From NCBI RefSeq assembly GCF_016918035.1, contig NZ_JAERWK010000010.1, positions 62,001-126,000 of the forward strand: a DNA stretch of 64,000 nt, in the 5' to 3' direction. Below, piece after piece: positions 1-10,358 of the stretch. Numbering within the stretch: the first letter of the stretch is position 1; each line of letters starts with the position of its first letter. The position numbers and the translations under genes are program-made. The notes below the pieces were generated by a model. That model did not search any database, was not told where the DNA came from, and saw only the letters and a list, made by a program, of their open reading frames with translations. The stretch is from Nakamurella leprariae (GTDB taxonomy: Bacteria; Actinomycetota; Actinomycetes; Mycobacteriales; Nakamurellaceae).

Positions 1-524
1 GGCCGGACGTCCACCGGCACCTCCGGTGGGCCGGCGCCGGCGGCGACGAGTTCGCCGAACGCGGCCGGATAGGCGCCCGAGTCGACCGTGGCCGAGGTGC
101 CCAGCACCCCGACCCGGCCGGTCCGGGTGACCGCCAGGGCCCGGCGGGCGGCCGGGTGGATGACCTCGACGACCGGGATGTCGTACCGCCGCCGGGCGTC
201 GTCCAGCATGGCCGCCGAGGCGGTGTTGCAGGCGATCACCAGGATCTTGACGCCGTCCGCCACCAGCCGGTCGGCCACGGCCAGGGCGTGCCGGCGGACC
301 TCGTCCAGGGGCAGCGGACCGTACGGGCCGTTGGCCGTGTCGCCGACGTAGCGGACCCGCTCGGCGGGCAGTTGGTCGATGATCGCGCGGGCCACGGTGA
401 GCCCGCCGACCCCCGAGTCGAAGACGCCGATCGGCCCTGATCGGCGATCGTCCCGGAGATCGTCCTGAGAATCGTCCCGGAAATCGTCCCGGGAATCGTC
501 ACGGTCGCCACCGGCAGGGATCAC
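1..524 (-). CDS. murI: glutamate racemase, C-terminus cut by window edge
   Basis: Makes D-glutamate for peptidoglycan in the cytoplasm. About 174 codons are visible; the rest lies left of position 1. The chosen start is a GTG at 524-522. Family motifs are plain: I-G-V-F-D-S-G near residue 32-38, the G-D-T-A-N-G-P-Y-G segment, and the first catalytic cysteine in V-I-A-C-N-T-A-S. Before the usual family start there is an odd hydrophilic extension of about 28 residues made of repeats of the type R-D-D-x, encoded by a 12-bp tandem repeat. It is last in the leftward clpS-DUF2017-mec-cysO-cysM-rhomboid-murI block, the same order as in M. tuberculosis. The start is moderately sure because the repeat could instead be a leader. 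Confidence 0.9.
   Translation of the reverse strand, partial: MIPAGGDRDDSRDDFRDDSQDDLRDDRRSGPIGVFDSGVGGLTVARAIIDQLPAERVRYVGDTANGPYGPLPLDEVRRHALAVADRLVADGVKILVIACNTASAAMLDDARRRYDIPVVEVIHPAARRALAVTRTGRVGVLGTSATVDSGAYPAAFGELVAAGAGPPEVPVDVR
447..506. repeat. 12-bp tandem repeat at the murI 5' end
   Basis: Five consecutive 12-bp units beginning ATCGTC (447, 459, 471, 483, 495), with consensus ATCGTCCCGGAA and a more divergent last copy. In the murI frame each unit encodes four residues of the pattern R/Q-D-D-x, so copy-number change would keep the frame. Confidence 0.85.
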
Positions 525-579
525 GGTCCGCACGCTACCTGCGGGCCCGTGCGCGCGGCGCAGGCCGCGACGCGTCCGG

Positions 580-1263
580 TCAGCTCGGGATGGCGCGGCG
601 CCGGTTGGCCCGGTCCGCGCTGGAGACCAGGAACGCGGCCAGCACACCACCGATCGCCCCGAACAGGTGCCCCTGCCAGGACACGGTGACCACGCCGGAC
701 AGGTCGCGCACGGCGACCTGCACGATCCCGGTCCAGAACAGGGAGCCCCAGACCGCCAGCAGCAGCACGCCGAGCAGGATGTGCTGCCAGGTGCGGGTGA
801 AGATGCCCCGGGCGACCAGGTAGGCCAGCCAGCCGAAGACGACGCCCGAGGCCCCGACCGTGTCGGTGTGCGCCGGCGCGATCAGCCACACGCCGAGCCC
901 GCTGATCAACCAGACCAGCACGGTGACCGAGATGAACTGCTTCACCCCGCCCACCATGACCAGGAAGCCGAGGACCACGAACGGGATCAGGTTCGACCAC
1001 AGGTGCGTCCAGGACGCGTGGATGAACGGTCCGGTGAGCACGCCGAGCAAGCCGTCGACGCTGCGCGGCTCGATGCCGTACCGGACCAGGCCGTCGCTCA
1101 TCAGGGCGTTGACCACCTGGACCACGACCAGGACGACGGCGAACGCGCCGACGGTGATGCCGGCGACCCGGGCGTTCTCGGGCAGCCACCGCCGTCTCTC
1201 GGTCGCGCCCGCACTCGGCGGCACGGCGGGGAACGACGGTCCGGACGGCAGCGGAGCGCTCAT
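580..1263 (-). CDS. rhomboid family intramembrane serine protease
   Basis: Intramembrane protease of 227 residues, started at the ATG at 1263. The signature residues are all present: H82-x4-H87-x3-N91 in the loop after the first segments, the catalytic serine in G-A-S-G (S139) and the catalytic histidine in W-Q-G-H-L-F-G (H199). About six hydrophobic segments follow a polar N-terminus of roughly 30 residues. It lies between cysM and murI, exactly as Rv1337 does in M. tuberculosis; its substrate cannot be read from sequence. An in-frame start 36 bp upstream is possible but adds a non-conserved extension. Confidence 0.9.
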   Translation of the reverse strand: MSAPLPSGPSFPAVPPSAGATERRRWLPENARVAGITVGAFAVVLVVVQVVNALMSDGLVRYGIEPRSVDGLLGVLTGPFIHASWTHLWSNLIPFVVLGFLVMVGGVKQFISVTVLVWLISGLGVWLIAPAHTDTVGASGVVFGWLAYLVARGIFTRTWQHILLGVLLLAVWGSLFWTGIVQVAVRDLSGVVTVSWQGHLFGAIGGVLAAFLVSSADRANRRRAIPS

Positions 1264-1335
1264 GGTTCCCAGGTTACGGAGCGCGGGTCCCGCCGCCATC
1301 GGGGAGAACCCGCAGCCGACCCCGGATCCGGCCGG

Positions 1336-2587
<1,252 letters not shown>

Positions 2588-2709
2588 GGGATCTCCTTCT
2601 TCGGTTCGTCCGGCGCCGGGTGACGGTCGCTGATCGTCACCGCACGGCCGGGCGGGCGGGGCGGCCGGGTGCGGCGAGGACCGACCGGCGCTGCTGGGTA
2701 CAACAGTCT

Positions 2710-3138
2710 TCAGACGACAACGTTCCCGTCGGCGGGGAGGACCTCGACCTCTTCTTCGGTGACCACTCCGTCGACGATCCGGTAGGAGCGGAACTCGTCC
2801 CGGTGCGGCTCGCGGGTGGAGACCAGCACGTAGTGGGCGTTCGGCTCACCGGCGTAGGCGATGTCGGTGCGGCTCGGGTAGGCCTCGGTCGCGGTGTGCG
2901 AGTGGTAGACGACCACGACCTCCTCGTCGCGGGCGTCCATCTCCCGGTACAGCGCGAGCTGCTCGGCGGAGTCGAACCGGTAGAAGGTCGGCGACCGCTC
3001 GGCGTTGGTCATCGGCACCAGCCGGGTGGGACGGTCCGATCCGGCGGGCCCGGCAATGATGCCGCAGGCCTCGTCGGGATGGTCGGCCCGGGCATGACCG
3101 ACGATGGCCTCGACCAGGTCGCGGGGGATGCGCAGCAC
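2710..3138 (-). CDS. mec: Mec-type JAMM/MPN+ metalloprotease
   Basis: Zinc peptidase that releases cysteine from CysO-cysteine. From the GTG at 3138 it has 142 residues and carries the complete JAMM set: E23 in D-E-A-C-G, H79 and H81 in H-S-H, S89 and D92. The region around T-A-T-E-A-Y-P-S-R-T-D is almost the textbook Mec sequence. An alternative GTG at 3210 would add 24 residues unlike the family, so the shorter form was preferred; neither has a strong ribosome site. It is followed 122 bp later by cysO. Confidence 0.9.
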   Translation of the reverse strand: MLRIPRDLVEAIVGHARADHPDEACGIIAGPAGSDRPTRLVPMTNAERSPTFYRFDSAEQLALYREMDARDEEVVVVYHSHTATEAYPSRTDIAYAGEPNAHYVLVSTREPHRDEFRSYRIVDGVVTEEEVEVLPADGNVVV

Positions 3139-3279
3139 GCCGGCCAGCTTATCGGCCGCCCCGGACGGCTCCGACCACGGCGGTCGCCCGCTGCGGGTGG
3201 CCCCGGTCACCCGGTCCGGACGTCCGGGCCGCCGGCCGGTGCGCCGATCTCGGATCAGGGCTCCGGATCCGGGTTCCGA

Positions 3280-3891
3280 TCAGTGCAGCAGGGCGGTGAC
3301 CAGCGAGTCCTGCACCGCGCTGAGCCAGCGGTAGGTCGCCAGCATCGGCGCCCGCGACGGATCCTCGTCCTCGCCGGATCCGTCCAGGCCGTCCACCGGT
3401 CCGTCCGGATCCCGAGGGGCCGCCGGAGCGTCCGGGTGCGGGCCGGGCAGGTCGGCGTCGCCGTCCTCGGTGATCTCCAGCCGGACGCCGAGCGCCAGCC
3501 GCACGTCGTTCAGCGCGGTGATCCAGGCCTGCGCAGTCGCGTCGTCCAGCCGCACCGTGCCCCCGCCGCGGGGCAGCGAGTCCAGCAGCGCGACGGCGGC
3601 CTGGTCCTTGGCGGCGATGAGCTCCGGCTCGCGCAGCGACCGCATCACCGCGGACAGGTCCGGGTCCTCCGCGGAGAAGTCCGGCAGCAGGCGCGCGACG
3701 GCGGCGTCCTGCGGGGAGCGGGTCGGGCCCCAGGCCACCCCGGTCAGCGCGACGAGCGGGTCGTCAGAGCCGTCGGAACGCCGCTCCGCCAGCAGGTGTC
3801 GCACCTGGTCGACCAGGTCGGACACCAACGACGCCTCGGGCGCGGTGAAGGTGGCGACGTATCGGCCGAGCCGACGCCGGAACGGTCTCAC
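3280..3891 (-). CDS. DUF2017 family protein
   Basis: Protein of 203 residues conserved in actinobacteria between clpS and the mec-cysO-cysM genes (Rv1332 position). No catalytic motif is recognisable. It starts V-R-P-F-R-R-R-L-G-R at the GTG at 3891, 14 bp after the clpS stop, and ends in an acidic, proline-rich stretch followed by a short conserved helix with W-L-S-A-V-Q-D-S-L. Neighbourhood suggests a role in protein turnover, but this is association only. The same frame stays open far upstream through clpS; that part is a shadow. Confidence 0.8.
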   Translation of the reverse strand: MRPFRRRLGRYVATFTAPEASLVSDLVDQVRHLLAERRSDGSDDPLVALTGVAWGPTRSPQDAAVARLLPDFSAEDPDLSAVMRSLREPELIAAKDQAAVALLDSLPRGGGTVRLDDATAQAWITALNDVRLALGVRLEITEDGDADLPGPHPDAPAAPRDPDGPVDGLDGSGEDEDPSRAPMLATYRWLSAVQDSLVTALLH

Positions 3892-3905
3892 GGAGGTGCC
3901 GCCGG

Positions 3906-4226
3906 TCAGCGGTCCTGCGCCATGGTCGCCCACAGCCCCGCGGTCTGCAGTTTGACCACGTCGGCCTCCATCTGCTCCCGGGTGCCGGACGAGACGGTGG
4001 CGCGGCCCTTGTGGTGGACGTCGAGCATCAGCGACTCGGCCTTCGGGCGGGGGTGTCCGAGCAGTCGCTGGAACATCAGGGTGACGTACGACATCAGGTT
4101 GACCGGGTCGTTCCAGACGATCGTGACCCACGGCGCTGCCGCCGTGCCGGTCAGTTCGGCGACCGGCTCCTCCACGGTGGTGCCGCCGGAGGCGCTCCGC
4201 ATCCCGGCGGGACGGACTGATGTCAC
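3906..4226 (-). CDS. clpS: ATP-dependent Clp protease adaptor ClpS
   Basis: N-degron adaptor that hands substrates to ClpC/ClpA-ClpP. Of 106 residues, the core starts at about residue 33 with [16 protein letters not shown], the ClpS signature including the N-D-P turn. H-H-K-G-R-A follows in the expected place. The GTG at 4226 gives a flexible N-terminal tail of about 30 residues; an ATG eight codons later is an alternative. It heads the leftward operon and is divergent from pncB, as in M. tuberculosis. Confidence 0.92.
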   Translation of the reverse strand: MTSVRPAGMRSASGGTTVEEPVAELTGTAAAPWVTIVWNDPVNLMSYVTLMFQRLLGHPRPKAESLMLDVHHKGRATVSSGTREQMEADVVKLQTAGLWATMAQDR

Positions 4227-4296
4227 GCCCCTCAGTGTGGCACGAGCCTGACGGCCCGTGCCGGATGGGCGTGGCCGGGTGATCGACCGCGGTCTC

Positions 4297-4302
4297 TAGG
4301 CT
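4297..4302 (+). promoter_or_regulatory. -10 box of pncB, probable leaderless transcript
   Basis: TAGGCT ends 6 nt before the pncB ATG, placing transcription start at or next to the A of the ATG. No ribosome site lies between, and no clear -35 is visible. Confidence 0.55.
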
Positions 4303-4308
4303 GCCGTC

Positions 4309-5604
4309 ATGCCTGCGCCCGCCACCGGCTCCACCGCGCTGTTCACCGACCGGTACGAACTGACCATGTTGCAGGCCGCGCTGGCCGACAGCACCGCCGC
4401 CCGGCACTGCGTGTTCGAGGTGTTCACCCGGCGCCTGCCCACCGGCCGGCGGTTCGGCGTGGTCGGCGGGACCGGTCGGTTGGTGGATGCGGTCACCGCG
4501 TTCCGGTTCGGGCCGGATGACCTGGCCCCGCTGCAGGGCGTGCTGGACGACCGCACCCTGGAGTTCCTGGCCGGCTACCGGTTCGACGGGGACATCGAGG
4601 GCTATCCCGAGGGCGAGCTGTTCTTCCCGAACTCACCGGTCCTGACGATCACCGGCAGCTTCGCCACCGCGGTCATCCTGGAGACCCTGGTGCTGTCGAT
4701 CCTCAACCACGACAGCGCCATCGCCTCCGCGGCGGCCCGGATGAGCTCGGTGGCCGACGGGCGCACGCTCATCGAGATGGGGTCCCGCCGCACCCACGAG
4801 GAGGCGGCGGTGGCGTGCGCCCGGGCGGCGTACCTGGGCGGCTTCACCTCGACGTCCAACCTGGCCGCGGGGCGGCGGTACGGCATCCCGACCAGCGGGA
4901 CCGCGGCGCACGCGTTCACGCTGCTGCACGACTCGGAGGCCGAGGCGTTCCGGGCCCAGGTCGCCGCGCTCGGCACCGGCACCACGCTGCTGGTGGACAC
5001 CTACGACATCACCCTGGGCATCGCCACCGCGATCGAGGTGGCCGGGCCGGAGCTCGGCGCCGTGCGGATCGACTCCGGGGACCTGGGCGTGCTGGCCCGG
5101 GCGGCGCGGACCCAACTGGACGGGCTGGGCGCCACCGGCACCAAGATCGTGCTGTCCGGCGATCTCGACGAGTACGCCATCGCCGCGCTGCGCGCTGAAC
5201 CGGTCGACGCCTACGGAGTCGGCACGTCGCTGGTGACCGGATCCGGGGCACCCACCACCGGGATGGTCTACAAGCTGTCCGAGGTGGACGGCCGACCGGT
5301 GGAGAAGCGCAGCACCAACAAGGTCTCGCACGGCGGCCACAAGCAGGCGCTGCGGCGGATCCGACCCAGCGGCACGGCGACCGAGGAGGTCGTGTTCCGA
5401 GCTTCGGGACCGCACCCCGACCTGGGCGAGCACGACCGGGTGCTGACCGTCCCGTTGATGCGCGGCGGCGAGCCGGTGAGCGGGCTTCCCACGCTGGCCG
5501 AGAGTCGTGAGCACCTGCGGGCGGCCATGGTGAGCCTGCCCTGGGAGGGGTTGAAGCTGTCCTCGGGTGAGCCCGCGCTGCCGACCACCCTCGCGTTCTC
5601 CTGA
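4309..5604 (+). CDS. pncB: nicotinate phosphoribosyltransferase
   Basis: Converts nicotinate and PRPP to nicotinate mononucleotide in NAD salvage. The 431-residue protein begins after A-L-F-T-D-R-Y-E-L-T-M, the family's N-terminal hallmark, and contains F-E-V-F-T-R-R-L-P, G-S-R-R-T-H, T-S-T-S-N, R-I-D-S-G-D-L and G-V-G-T-S-L-V-T in order. The next gene, 13 bp downstream, is a nicotinamidase, which supplies its substrate. The start is fixed by the family N-terminus and by the adjacent TAGGCT box. Confidence 0.95.
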   Translation: MPAPATGSTALFTDRYELTMLQAALADSTAARHCVFEVFTRRLPTGRRFGVVGGTGRLVDAVTAFRFGPDDLAPLQGVLDDRTLEFLAGYRFDGDIEGYPEGELFFPNSPVLTITGSFATAVILETLVLSILNHDSAIASAAARMSSVADGRTLIEMGSRRTHEEAAVACARAAYLGGFTSTSNLAAGRRYGIPTSGTAAHAFTLLHDSEAEAFRAQVAALGTGTTLLVDTYDITLGIATAIEVAGPELGAVRIDSGDLGVLARAARTQLDGLGATGTKIVLSGDLDEYAIAALRAEPVDAYGVGTSLVTGSGAPTTGMVYKLSEVDGRPVEKRSTNKVSHGGHKQALRRIRPSGTATEEVVFRASGPHPDLGEHDRVLTVPLMRGGEPVSGLPTLAESREHLRAAMVSLPWEGLKLSSGEPALPTTLAFS

Positions 5605-5617
5605 GAGGCACCCTGCC

Positions 5618-6250
5618 GTGACCGACCCCGTGACCGACTTCCCCACCGCTCCTCGACCCGACGGCCCGCGGGCACTGCTCGTGGTGGACATGCAGCACGA
5701 CTTCGTCGACCCGGCCGGATCACTGTCGGTGGCCGGCGGCCCGGAGACGGTGGCACCCATCGTGGAGCTCATCCGCCGGTTCCGCCGCGACGGGCACGTC
5801 GTGGCCTTCACCCAGGACTGGCACCCGGCGGTCACGCCGCACTTCGCCGAGCACGGCGGGCTGTGGCCGGTGCACTGCGTGCACGACTCGGCCGGCGCCG
5901 AGTTGCACCCGGACATCGCCGCCGAGATCCGGGACGGGGACCCGCTGATCCGCAAGGGCGACGGCCCCGAGGACGCCTACTCCGGGTTCTCGGTGCTGCA
6001 CCTGCCGTCCGGCCGGCACGCGCCCACCGGGTTGGCCGAGGCGCTGGCCGAACGCGGCGTGCACGAGGTGACCGTGGTCGGGCTGGCCGGCGACTGGTGC
6101 GTCAAGGCCACCGCCCTGGACGCCGTGGCACACGGCCACCCCACCACCGTGCCGCTGGCGCTGACCCGGTTCGTCGAGCTGCGTCCCGGCGACACCGAGC
6201 GGGCGGTGGCGGAGATGCGGGCGGCCGGGGTCACCGTCCTCGACACCTGA
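5618..6250 (+). CDS. pncA: nicotinamidase (isochorismatase fold)
   Basis: Hydrolyses nicotinamide to nicotinate. The catalytic triad is visible as D24 (V-V-D-M-Q-H-D-F), K113 (I-R-K-G) and C161 (G-D-W-C-V-K-A-T); metal ligands include D67 and H69 in Q-D-W-H-P. It has 210 residues from the GTG at 5618, preceded by GAGAGG. Coupled to pncB, it completes the nicotinamide-to-NaMN route on one transcript. Confidence 0.93.
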   Translation: MTDPVTDFPTAPRPDGPRALLVVDMQHDFVDPAGSLSVAGGPETVAPIVELIRRFRRDGHVVAFTQDWHPAVTPHFAEHGGLWPVHCVHDSAGAELHPDIAAEIRDGDPLIRKGDGPEDAYSGFSVLHLPSGRHAPTGLAEALAERGVHEVTVVGLAGDWCVKATALDAVAHGHPTTVPLALTRFVELRPGDTERAVAEMRAAGVTVLDT

Positions 6251-6313
6251 ACCTCCGGACCTGACCCGACCGCCGGACCGGCGCGACTGGATCCGATCGG
6301 TGAGACTGCCGGG

Positions 6314-8260
6314 ATGCGGAGCGCTCCCGAGATCGTCCACCACTGGGCCGACCACCCGCTGACCGGCTGCCCGGCGGCGGACCGGGAGCTGTTCGCCGTT
6401 CGGCTCGACCACTGGTGGCCGGACCTGCACGCCGGCCTGTCCGCCGTGTACGGCCCGGAGGTCGGCCGCGACGCCGAGACGCTGCGCGACCTCGAGCACC
6501 GCCTGGTCGTGCTGGCCGCCCGGGCCTTCGCCTCCCGGGACCCGGAGCTGCGCCGCCTCGACCTGGTCCGCACCCTGGACGACCAGTGGATCGGCGCGCC
6601 GCGCATGGTCGGGTACGCCGCCTACGCCGACCGGTTCGCCGGCGACCTGGCCGGGGTGGCCCAGCAGGTTGACCACCTGCGCGAGCTCGGCGTGACCTAC
6701 CTGCACCTGATGCCGCTGTTGCAGCCGCGACCGGGTGACAGCGACGGCGGCTACGCGGTGGCCGACTACCGCACCGTGCGGCCCGACCTCGGCACCGTCG
6801 AGGACCTGCGGGCGCTGGCCACCACCCTGCGACGGTCCGGGATCAGCTTGGTGCTGGACCTGGTCCTGAACCACGTGGCGGCCGAGCACCCCTGGGCGGC
6901 GGCGGCCCGGGACGGGGACCGCCGGCACCGCGCGTACTTCCACGTCTTCGACGACCGCACCGGCCCGGACGCCCACGAACGCACGCTGCCGGAGGTCTTC
7001 CCCGACTTCGCCCCCGGCAACTTCACCTGGGACGACGAGCTCGGCGGCTGGGTGTGGACCACCTTCAACGCCTTCCAGTGGGACGTGAACTGGGCCAACC
7101 CGGACGTCTTCGTCGAGTACGCCGACCTGGTCCTGTTCCTGGCCGACCTCGGGGTGGAGGTGATGCGGCTCGACGCGATCGCGTTCCTGTGGAAACGGCT
7201 GGGCACCAACTGCCAGAACCAGCCCGAGGTGCACTCGATCACCCAGGCGCTGCGGGCGCTGGCCCGCATCGCGTGCCCGGCGCTGGCCTTCAAGGCCGAG
7301 GCGATCGTCGCCCCGGCCGACCTGGTCGCCTACCTCGGGCAGGGCGTGCACCACGGCAAGGTCAGCGACCTGGCGTACCACAACTCGCTCATGGTGCAGA
7401 TCTGGTCAGCCCTGGCCACCTCCGACGCGCGGCTGGCCGCGGCCGCGCTGCGGGCCATCCCGCCCATCCCGGCCAGCGCCGCCTGGGTGACCTACCTGCG
7501 CTGCCACGACGACATCGGCTGGGCGATCGACGACGCCGACGCCGCCGCGGTCGGCTGGTCCGGCGGCGCGCACCGCGCCTTCCTGTCGGACTGGTACTCC
7601 GGCGGGTTCCCCGGCTCCCCCGCGCACGGACTGGTCTTCCAGGCCAACCCGGCCACCGGGGACCGCAGGATCAGCGGCACCACCGCGTCGCTGTGCGGAC
7701 TGACCGACGATCCGGCGACCTGGGACGACGCGGTGGCCCGGATCCTGCTCGGGCACGCCATCGTCTTCGGCTGGGGCGGCGTCCCGGTGCTGTGGTCCGG
7801 GGACGAGTTCGCAGCCACGAACGACCCGGACTGGGCATCCGAGCCGGGCCACGACCGGGACAACCGCTGGACGCACCGGCCCCGACTGGACCGGATCGCT
7901 GCCCCGGACGACCCGGATCACCCGTCCCGCCGGGTGTTCCGCGGGTTGGCCCACCTGGCCAGGGTGCGGGCCACGCTGCCCCACCTGGACGCCTCGGTCG
8001 CCGCGACGGTGCCCGAGCTCGCCGACCCGGAGGTGCTCCCGGTGCTCCGGCAGCACCCGGTGGGTCCGCTGCTGCAGCTGGCCAACGTCACCGGGCAGTG
8101 GCGTCCCTGGCCGGGGCACCGGCTGGCCGAGCTCGGGGTCACCGATCCGCACGGCACCGGCCACGACCACCTGGCCGGGCGGGACGTGGCCGCGGGGCCG
8201 GACGGCAACCTCTGGCTGGCCCCGTGGACCGCCGTCTGGCTCACCCGTCCGGCTCGCTGA
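6314..8260 (+). CDS. amylosucrase-like glycoside hydrolase (GH13)
   Basis: Uses sucrose as glucosyl donor, making alpha-glucan or isomers in the family; exact product specificity is not deducible. The 648-residue protein has the amylosucrase layout: helical N-domain, the Y-A-D-R-F-A-G-D-L entry to the barrel, D-L-V-L-N-H-V, the nucleophile in M-R-L-D-A-I-A-F-L-W-K (about residue 285), acid/base E in F-K-A-E-A-I-V (about 329) and the third Asp in C-H-D-D-I-G-W (about 398). The Q-W-D-V-N-W-A-N-P-D motif is characteristic of the subfamily. No ribosome site is obvious. The gene lies 63 bp behind pncA and is convergent with mscS. Confidence 0.88.
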   Translation: MRSAPEIVHHWADHPLTGCPAADRELFAVRLDHWWPDLHAGLSAVYGPEVGRDAETLRDLEHRLVVLAARAFASRDPELRRLDLVRTLDDQWIGAPRMVGYAAYADRFAGDLAGVAQQVDHLRELGVTYLHLMPLLQPRPGDSDGGYAVADYRTVRPDLGTVEDLRALATTLRRSGISLVLDLVLNHVAAEHPWAAAARDGDRRHRAYFHVFDDRTGPDAHERTLPEVFPDFAPGNFTWDDELGGWVWTTFNAFQWDVNWANPDVFVEYADLVLFLADLGVEVMRLDAIAFLWKRLGTNCQNQPEVHSITQALRALARIACPALAFKAEAIVAPADLVAYLGQGVHHGKVSDLAYHNSLMVQIWSALATSDARLAAAALRAIPPIPASAAWVTYLRCHDDIGWAIDDADAAAVGWSGGAHRAFLSDWYSGGFPGSPAHGLVFQANPATGDRRISGTTASLCGLTDDPATWDDAVARILLGHAIVFGWGGVPVLWSGDEFAATNDPDWASEPGHDRDNRWTHRPRLDRIAAPDDPDHPSRRVFRGLAHLARVRATLPHLDASVAATVPELADPEVLPVLRQHPVGPLLQLANVTGQWRPWPGHRLAELGVTDPHGTGHDHLAGRDVAAGPDGNLWLAPWTAVWLTRPAR

Positions 8261-8292
8261 CCGGCCCGCTGACCGGCCCGGTGACCGGCTGG
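8257..8292. repeat. 12-bp tandem repeat at the amylosucrase 3' end
   Basis: Three units starting at 8257, 8269 and 8281; the first two are identical CTGACCGGCCCG, the third diverges. They cover the stop codon of the amylosucrase gene and the gap to the convergent mscS gene. Confidence 0.7.
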
Positions 8293-8302
8293 ATCGGTCG
8301 GG

Positions 8303-9571
8303 TCAGCCCCGGCCCGATCCGCCGTCGCCGGCCGTGACCCCGATCCCGTCGAGGCCGCTGGTGCCCGGCGTGCCGTCGATCCGGACACTCTGGAACGGCA
8401 GCCGCGGCTGGCCCAGCCCCGCCCGCGCGGCCTGGAACTCGGCCTGACCGGAGCCGACCGTGATGAGCCCGTCCGTGCCGTCGTGGCTCGGGCCGGCGGG
8501 CCGGGCGCCGCTGCGATCGGGAGCCCCGTGGTCCACCCTGACCCGGGGCAGCGCGTGCCCGTGGTGCCGCTGCAGGAAGCCGACCAGCGCCTCCCGCACC
8601 TCGCAGCGCAGGTCGAAGGCGGTCGGCCCATCGACGGCCGACACCAGCGCGCGCAGCCGGACCAGCGAGCTGGTCGCGTCGGTGACCTGCAGGACGCCGA
8701 CCCGGCCGTCCCAGTGCTCGGAGGCGGCCAGCACCCGGTCCAGTTCGGCGCGCAGCGCGTCCAGCGGCACCGTCCAGTCCACGTCCAGCTCGACGGTGCC
8801 GAGCAGCTTGGACTCGGTGCGGGTCCAGTTCTGGAACGGCGTGCTGGTGAAGTACGTCGACGGCAGGATCAGCCGCCGGTCGTCCCAGACCGCGATGACC
8901 ACGTAGGTCAGCGTGATGTCCTCGATCCGGCCCCACTCGCCCTCCACCACCACGACGTCGTCCACCCGGATGGCGTCGGTGAACGCCAGCTGCAGGCCGG
9001 CGAACAGGTTGGACAGCGAGGACTGCGCAGCCAGGCCGGCAACGATGCCGATGACGCCGGCCGAGGCGAAGATCGTCGCGCCCGCCTGCCGGGCGCCCGG
9101 CAGCGTCAGCAGCATGGTCGCGATCACCAGGATGACGATCACCGCCACCGCGACCCGCCGGAGCAGGCTGACCTGGGTGCGCACCCGACGCGCCTTGCGA
9201 TTGTCGACGGTGTCGATCCGGAACCTGTGCAGGGTGACGTCCTCGAAGATGTGGACGAGCGCCACCGCCAGCCAGCCACCCATGGCCAGCACCACCAGCA
9301 TCATCACGGTGCGGGCCGGGCCCTGCCAGGGACCGAGCACGGCGCTGGTGTTCAGCACCTGCTGCAGCGCGATGGTGATCAACAGCATCCGCAGCGGCAG
9401 CCGCACGCGCCGCATGGACTGCCCGGCTCCCGGCTTGCGTCGCACCACCCGCCTGACCACCAGGTGCAGGACGACGCTCACGGCGAGGGCGGCGACCACC
9501 CCGATCGCGGTCCACAGGGCCAGGCCGGCCCAGGTGTCGGTGGCCCAGACCATCGATTCGTCGGATTCCAC
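8303..9571 (-). CDS. MscS-family mechanosensitive channel protein
   Basis: Membrane protein of 422 residues, probably releasing solutes on hypo-osmotic shock. Hydrophobic segments lie near residues 12-40, 60-80, 93-115 and 140-160. The pore helix region A-S-A-G-V-I-G-I-V-A-G-L-A-A-Q is followed by the cytosolic beta domain (D-D-V-V-V-V-E-G-E-W-G-R-I-E-D-I). The last 80 residues are a low-complexity cytosolic tail without a known motif. Its end is convergent with the amylosucrase gene. Confidence 0.88.
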   Translation of the reverse strand: MESDESMVWATDTWAGLALWTAIGVVAALAVSVVLHLVVRRVVRRKPGAGQSMRRVRLPLRMLLITIALQQVLNTSAVLGPWQGPARTVMMLVVLAMGGWLAVALVHIFEDVTLHRFRIDTVDNRKARRVRTQVSLLRRVAVAVIVILVIATMLLTLPGARQAGATIFASAGVIGIVAGLAAQSSLSNLFAGLQLAFTDAIRVDDVVVVEGEWGRIEDITLTYVVIAVWDDRRLILPSTYFTSTPFQNWTRTESKLLGTVELDVDWTVPLDALRAELDRVLAASEHWDGRVGVLQVTDATSSLVRLRALVSAVDGPTAFDLRCEVREALVGFLQRHHGHALPRVRVDHGAPDRSGARPAGPSHDGTDGLITVGSGQAEFQAARAGLGQPRLPFQSVRIDGTPGTSGLDGIGVTAGDGGSGRG

Positions 9572-9875
9572 TCAAGCTCCCTTCGCTGTCGTCGGCTGGA
9601 TGTCGGCAGGACTCGGCGGTGCGTGGGGACACCGTCGGGAGGTCGGGGATGCGCAGGACGTCCGGCATCCGGCGGGACACCTCCACCGCCGGCTCGCCGA
9701 CGAGCCTGATCCGGGCGGCCTGCCTGGTGCGGCGGCCCGGGTCGTCCCTCCACCGTGCCGAAGCGGGGTCCGGATCTCCACCCGCAACGCCCGGATGGTG
9801 ACCCTGTCCACATCGGCGCATCCCGCCGGGCAGGATGGGAACCCGCGACCGTCCGACCGACCGCGAAGGGTCCTC
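9572..9875. other. intergenic region without a recognisable gene
   Basis: A 304-bp divergent spacer between mscS and the PPOX-fold gene. It must hold both promoters. Short open frames here have no plausible composition, and no repeat or hairpin of note was seen. Confidence 0.5.
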
Positions 9876-10337
9876 ATGCCGCGCAGCATCGCCACGACCA
9901 CCACCGTCGACCGCGACGGACTGCTCGAGTTCGTCCGCCCCCGTCACCACATGGCCCTGCTCACCGTCCGGCAGGACGGGTGGGTGCAGTCGTCGCCGGT
10001 CACCGGCGGCGTCGACCAGGAGGGCCGGATCGTCATCTCCAGCTACCCGGAGCGGGCCAAGTCCCGCAACGTCGGCCGCACCGGGAAGGCGTCGGTGCTG
10101 GTCATGTCGGACGAGTTCAACGGCGCCTGGGTGCAGGTGGATGGCACGGCCGAGCTCATCGAGCTGCCGGACGCGGTGGAGCCGCTGGTCGAGTACTTCC
10201 GATGCATCTCCGGGGAGCACTCGGACTGGGACGAGTACCGGCAGGCCATGGTCGACCAGGGCAAGTGCCTGATCCGCATCACGCCCACCGCCTGGTCGCC
10301 GATCGCCACGGGCGGATTCCCGGCGCGACTGGCCTGA
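9876..10337 (+). CDS. PPOX-class FMN/F420-dependent oxidoreductase
   Basis: A 153-residue split-barrel flavin or deazaflavin oxidoreductase of the pyridoxamine-5'-phosphate oxidase superfamily. Seen in sequence: R-H-H-M-A-L-L-T-V, S-P-V-T-G-G-V, R-A-K-S-R-N-V-G-R-T-G-K-A-S-V and the W-V-Q-V-D-G-T-A strand. Such proteins bind F420 or FMN and reduce varied substrates; the substrate here is unknown. GAAGGG lies 5 nt before the ATG. Confidence 0.82.
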   Translation: MPRSIATTTTVDRDGLLEFVRPRHHMALLTVRQDGWVQSSPVTGGVDQEGRIVISSYPERAKSRNVGRTGKASVLVMSDEFNGAWVQVDGTAELIELPDAVEPLVEYFRCISGEHSDWDEYRQAMVDQGKCLIRITPTAWSPIATGGFPARLA

Positions 10338-10358
10338 GCCGGGACCGCCCGGAGACCC

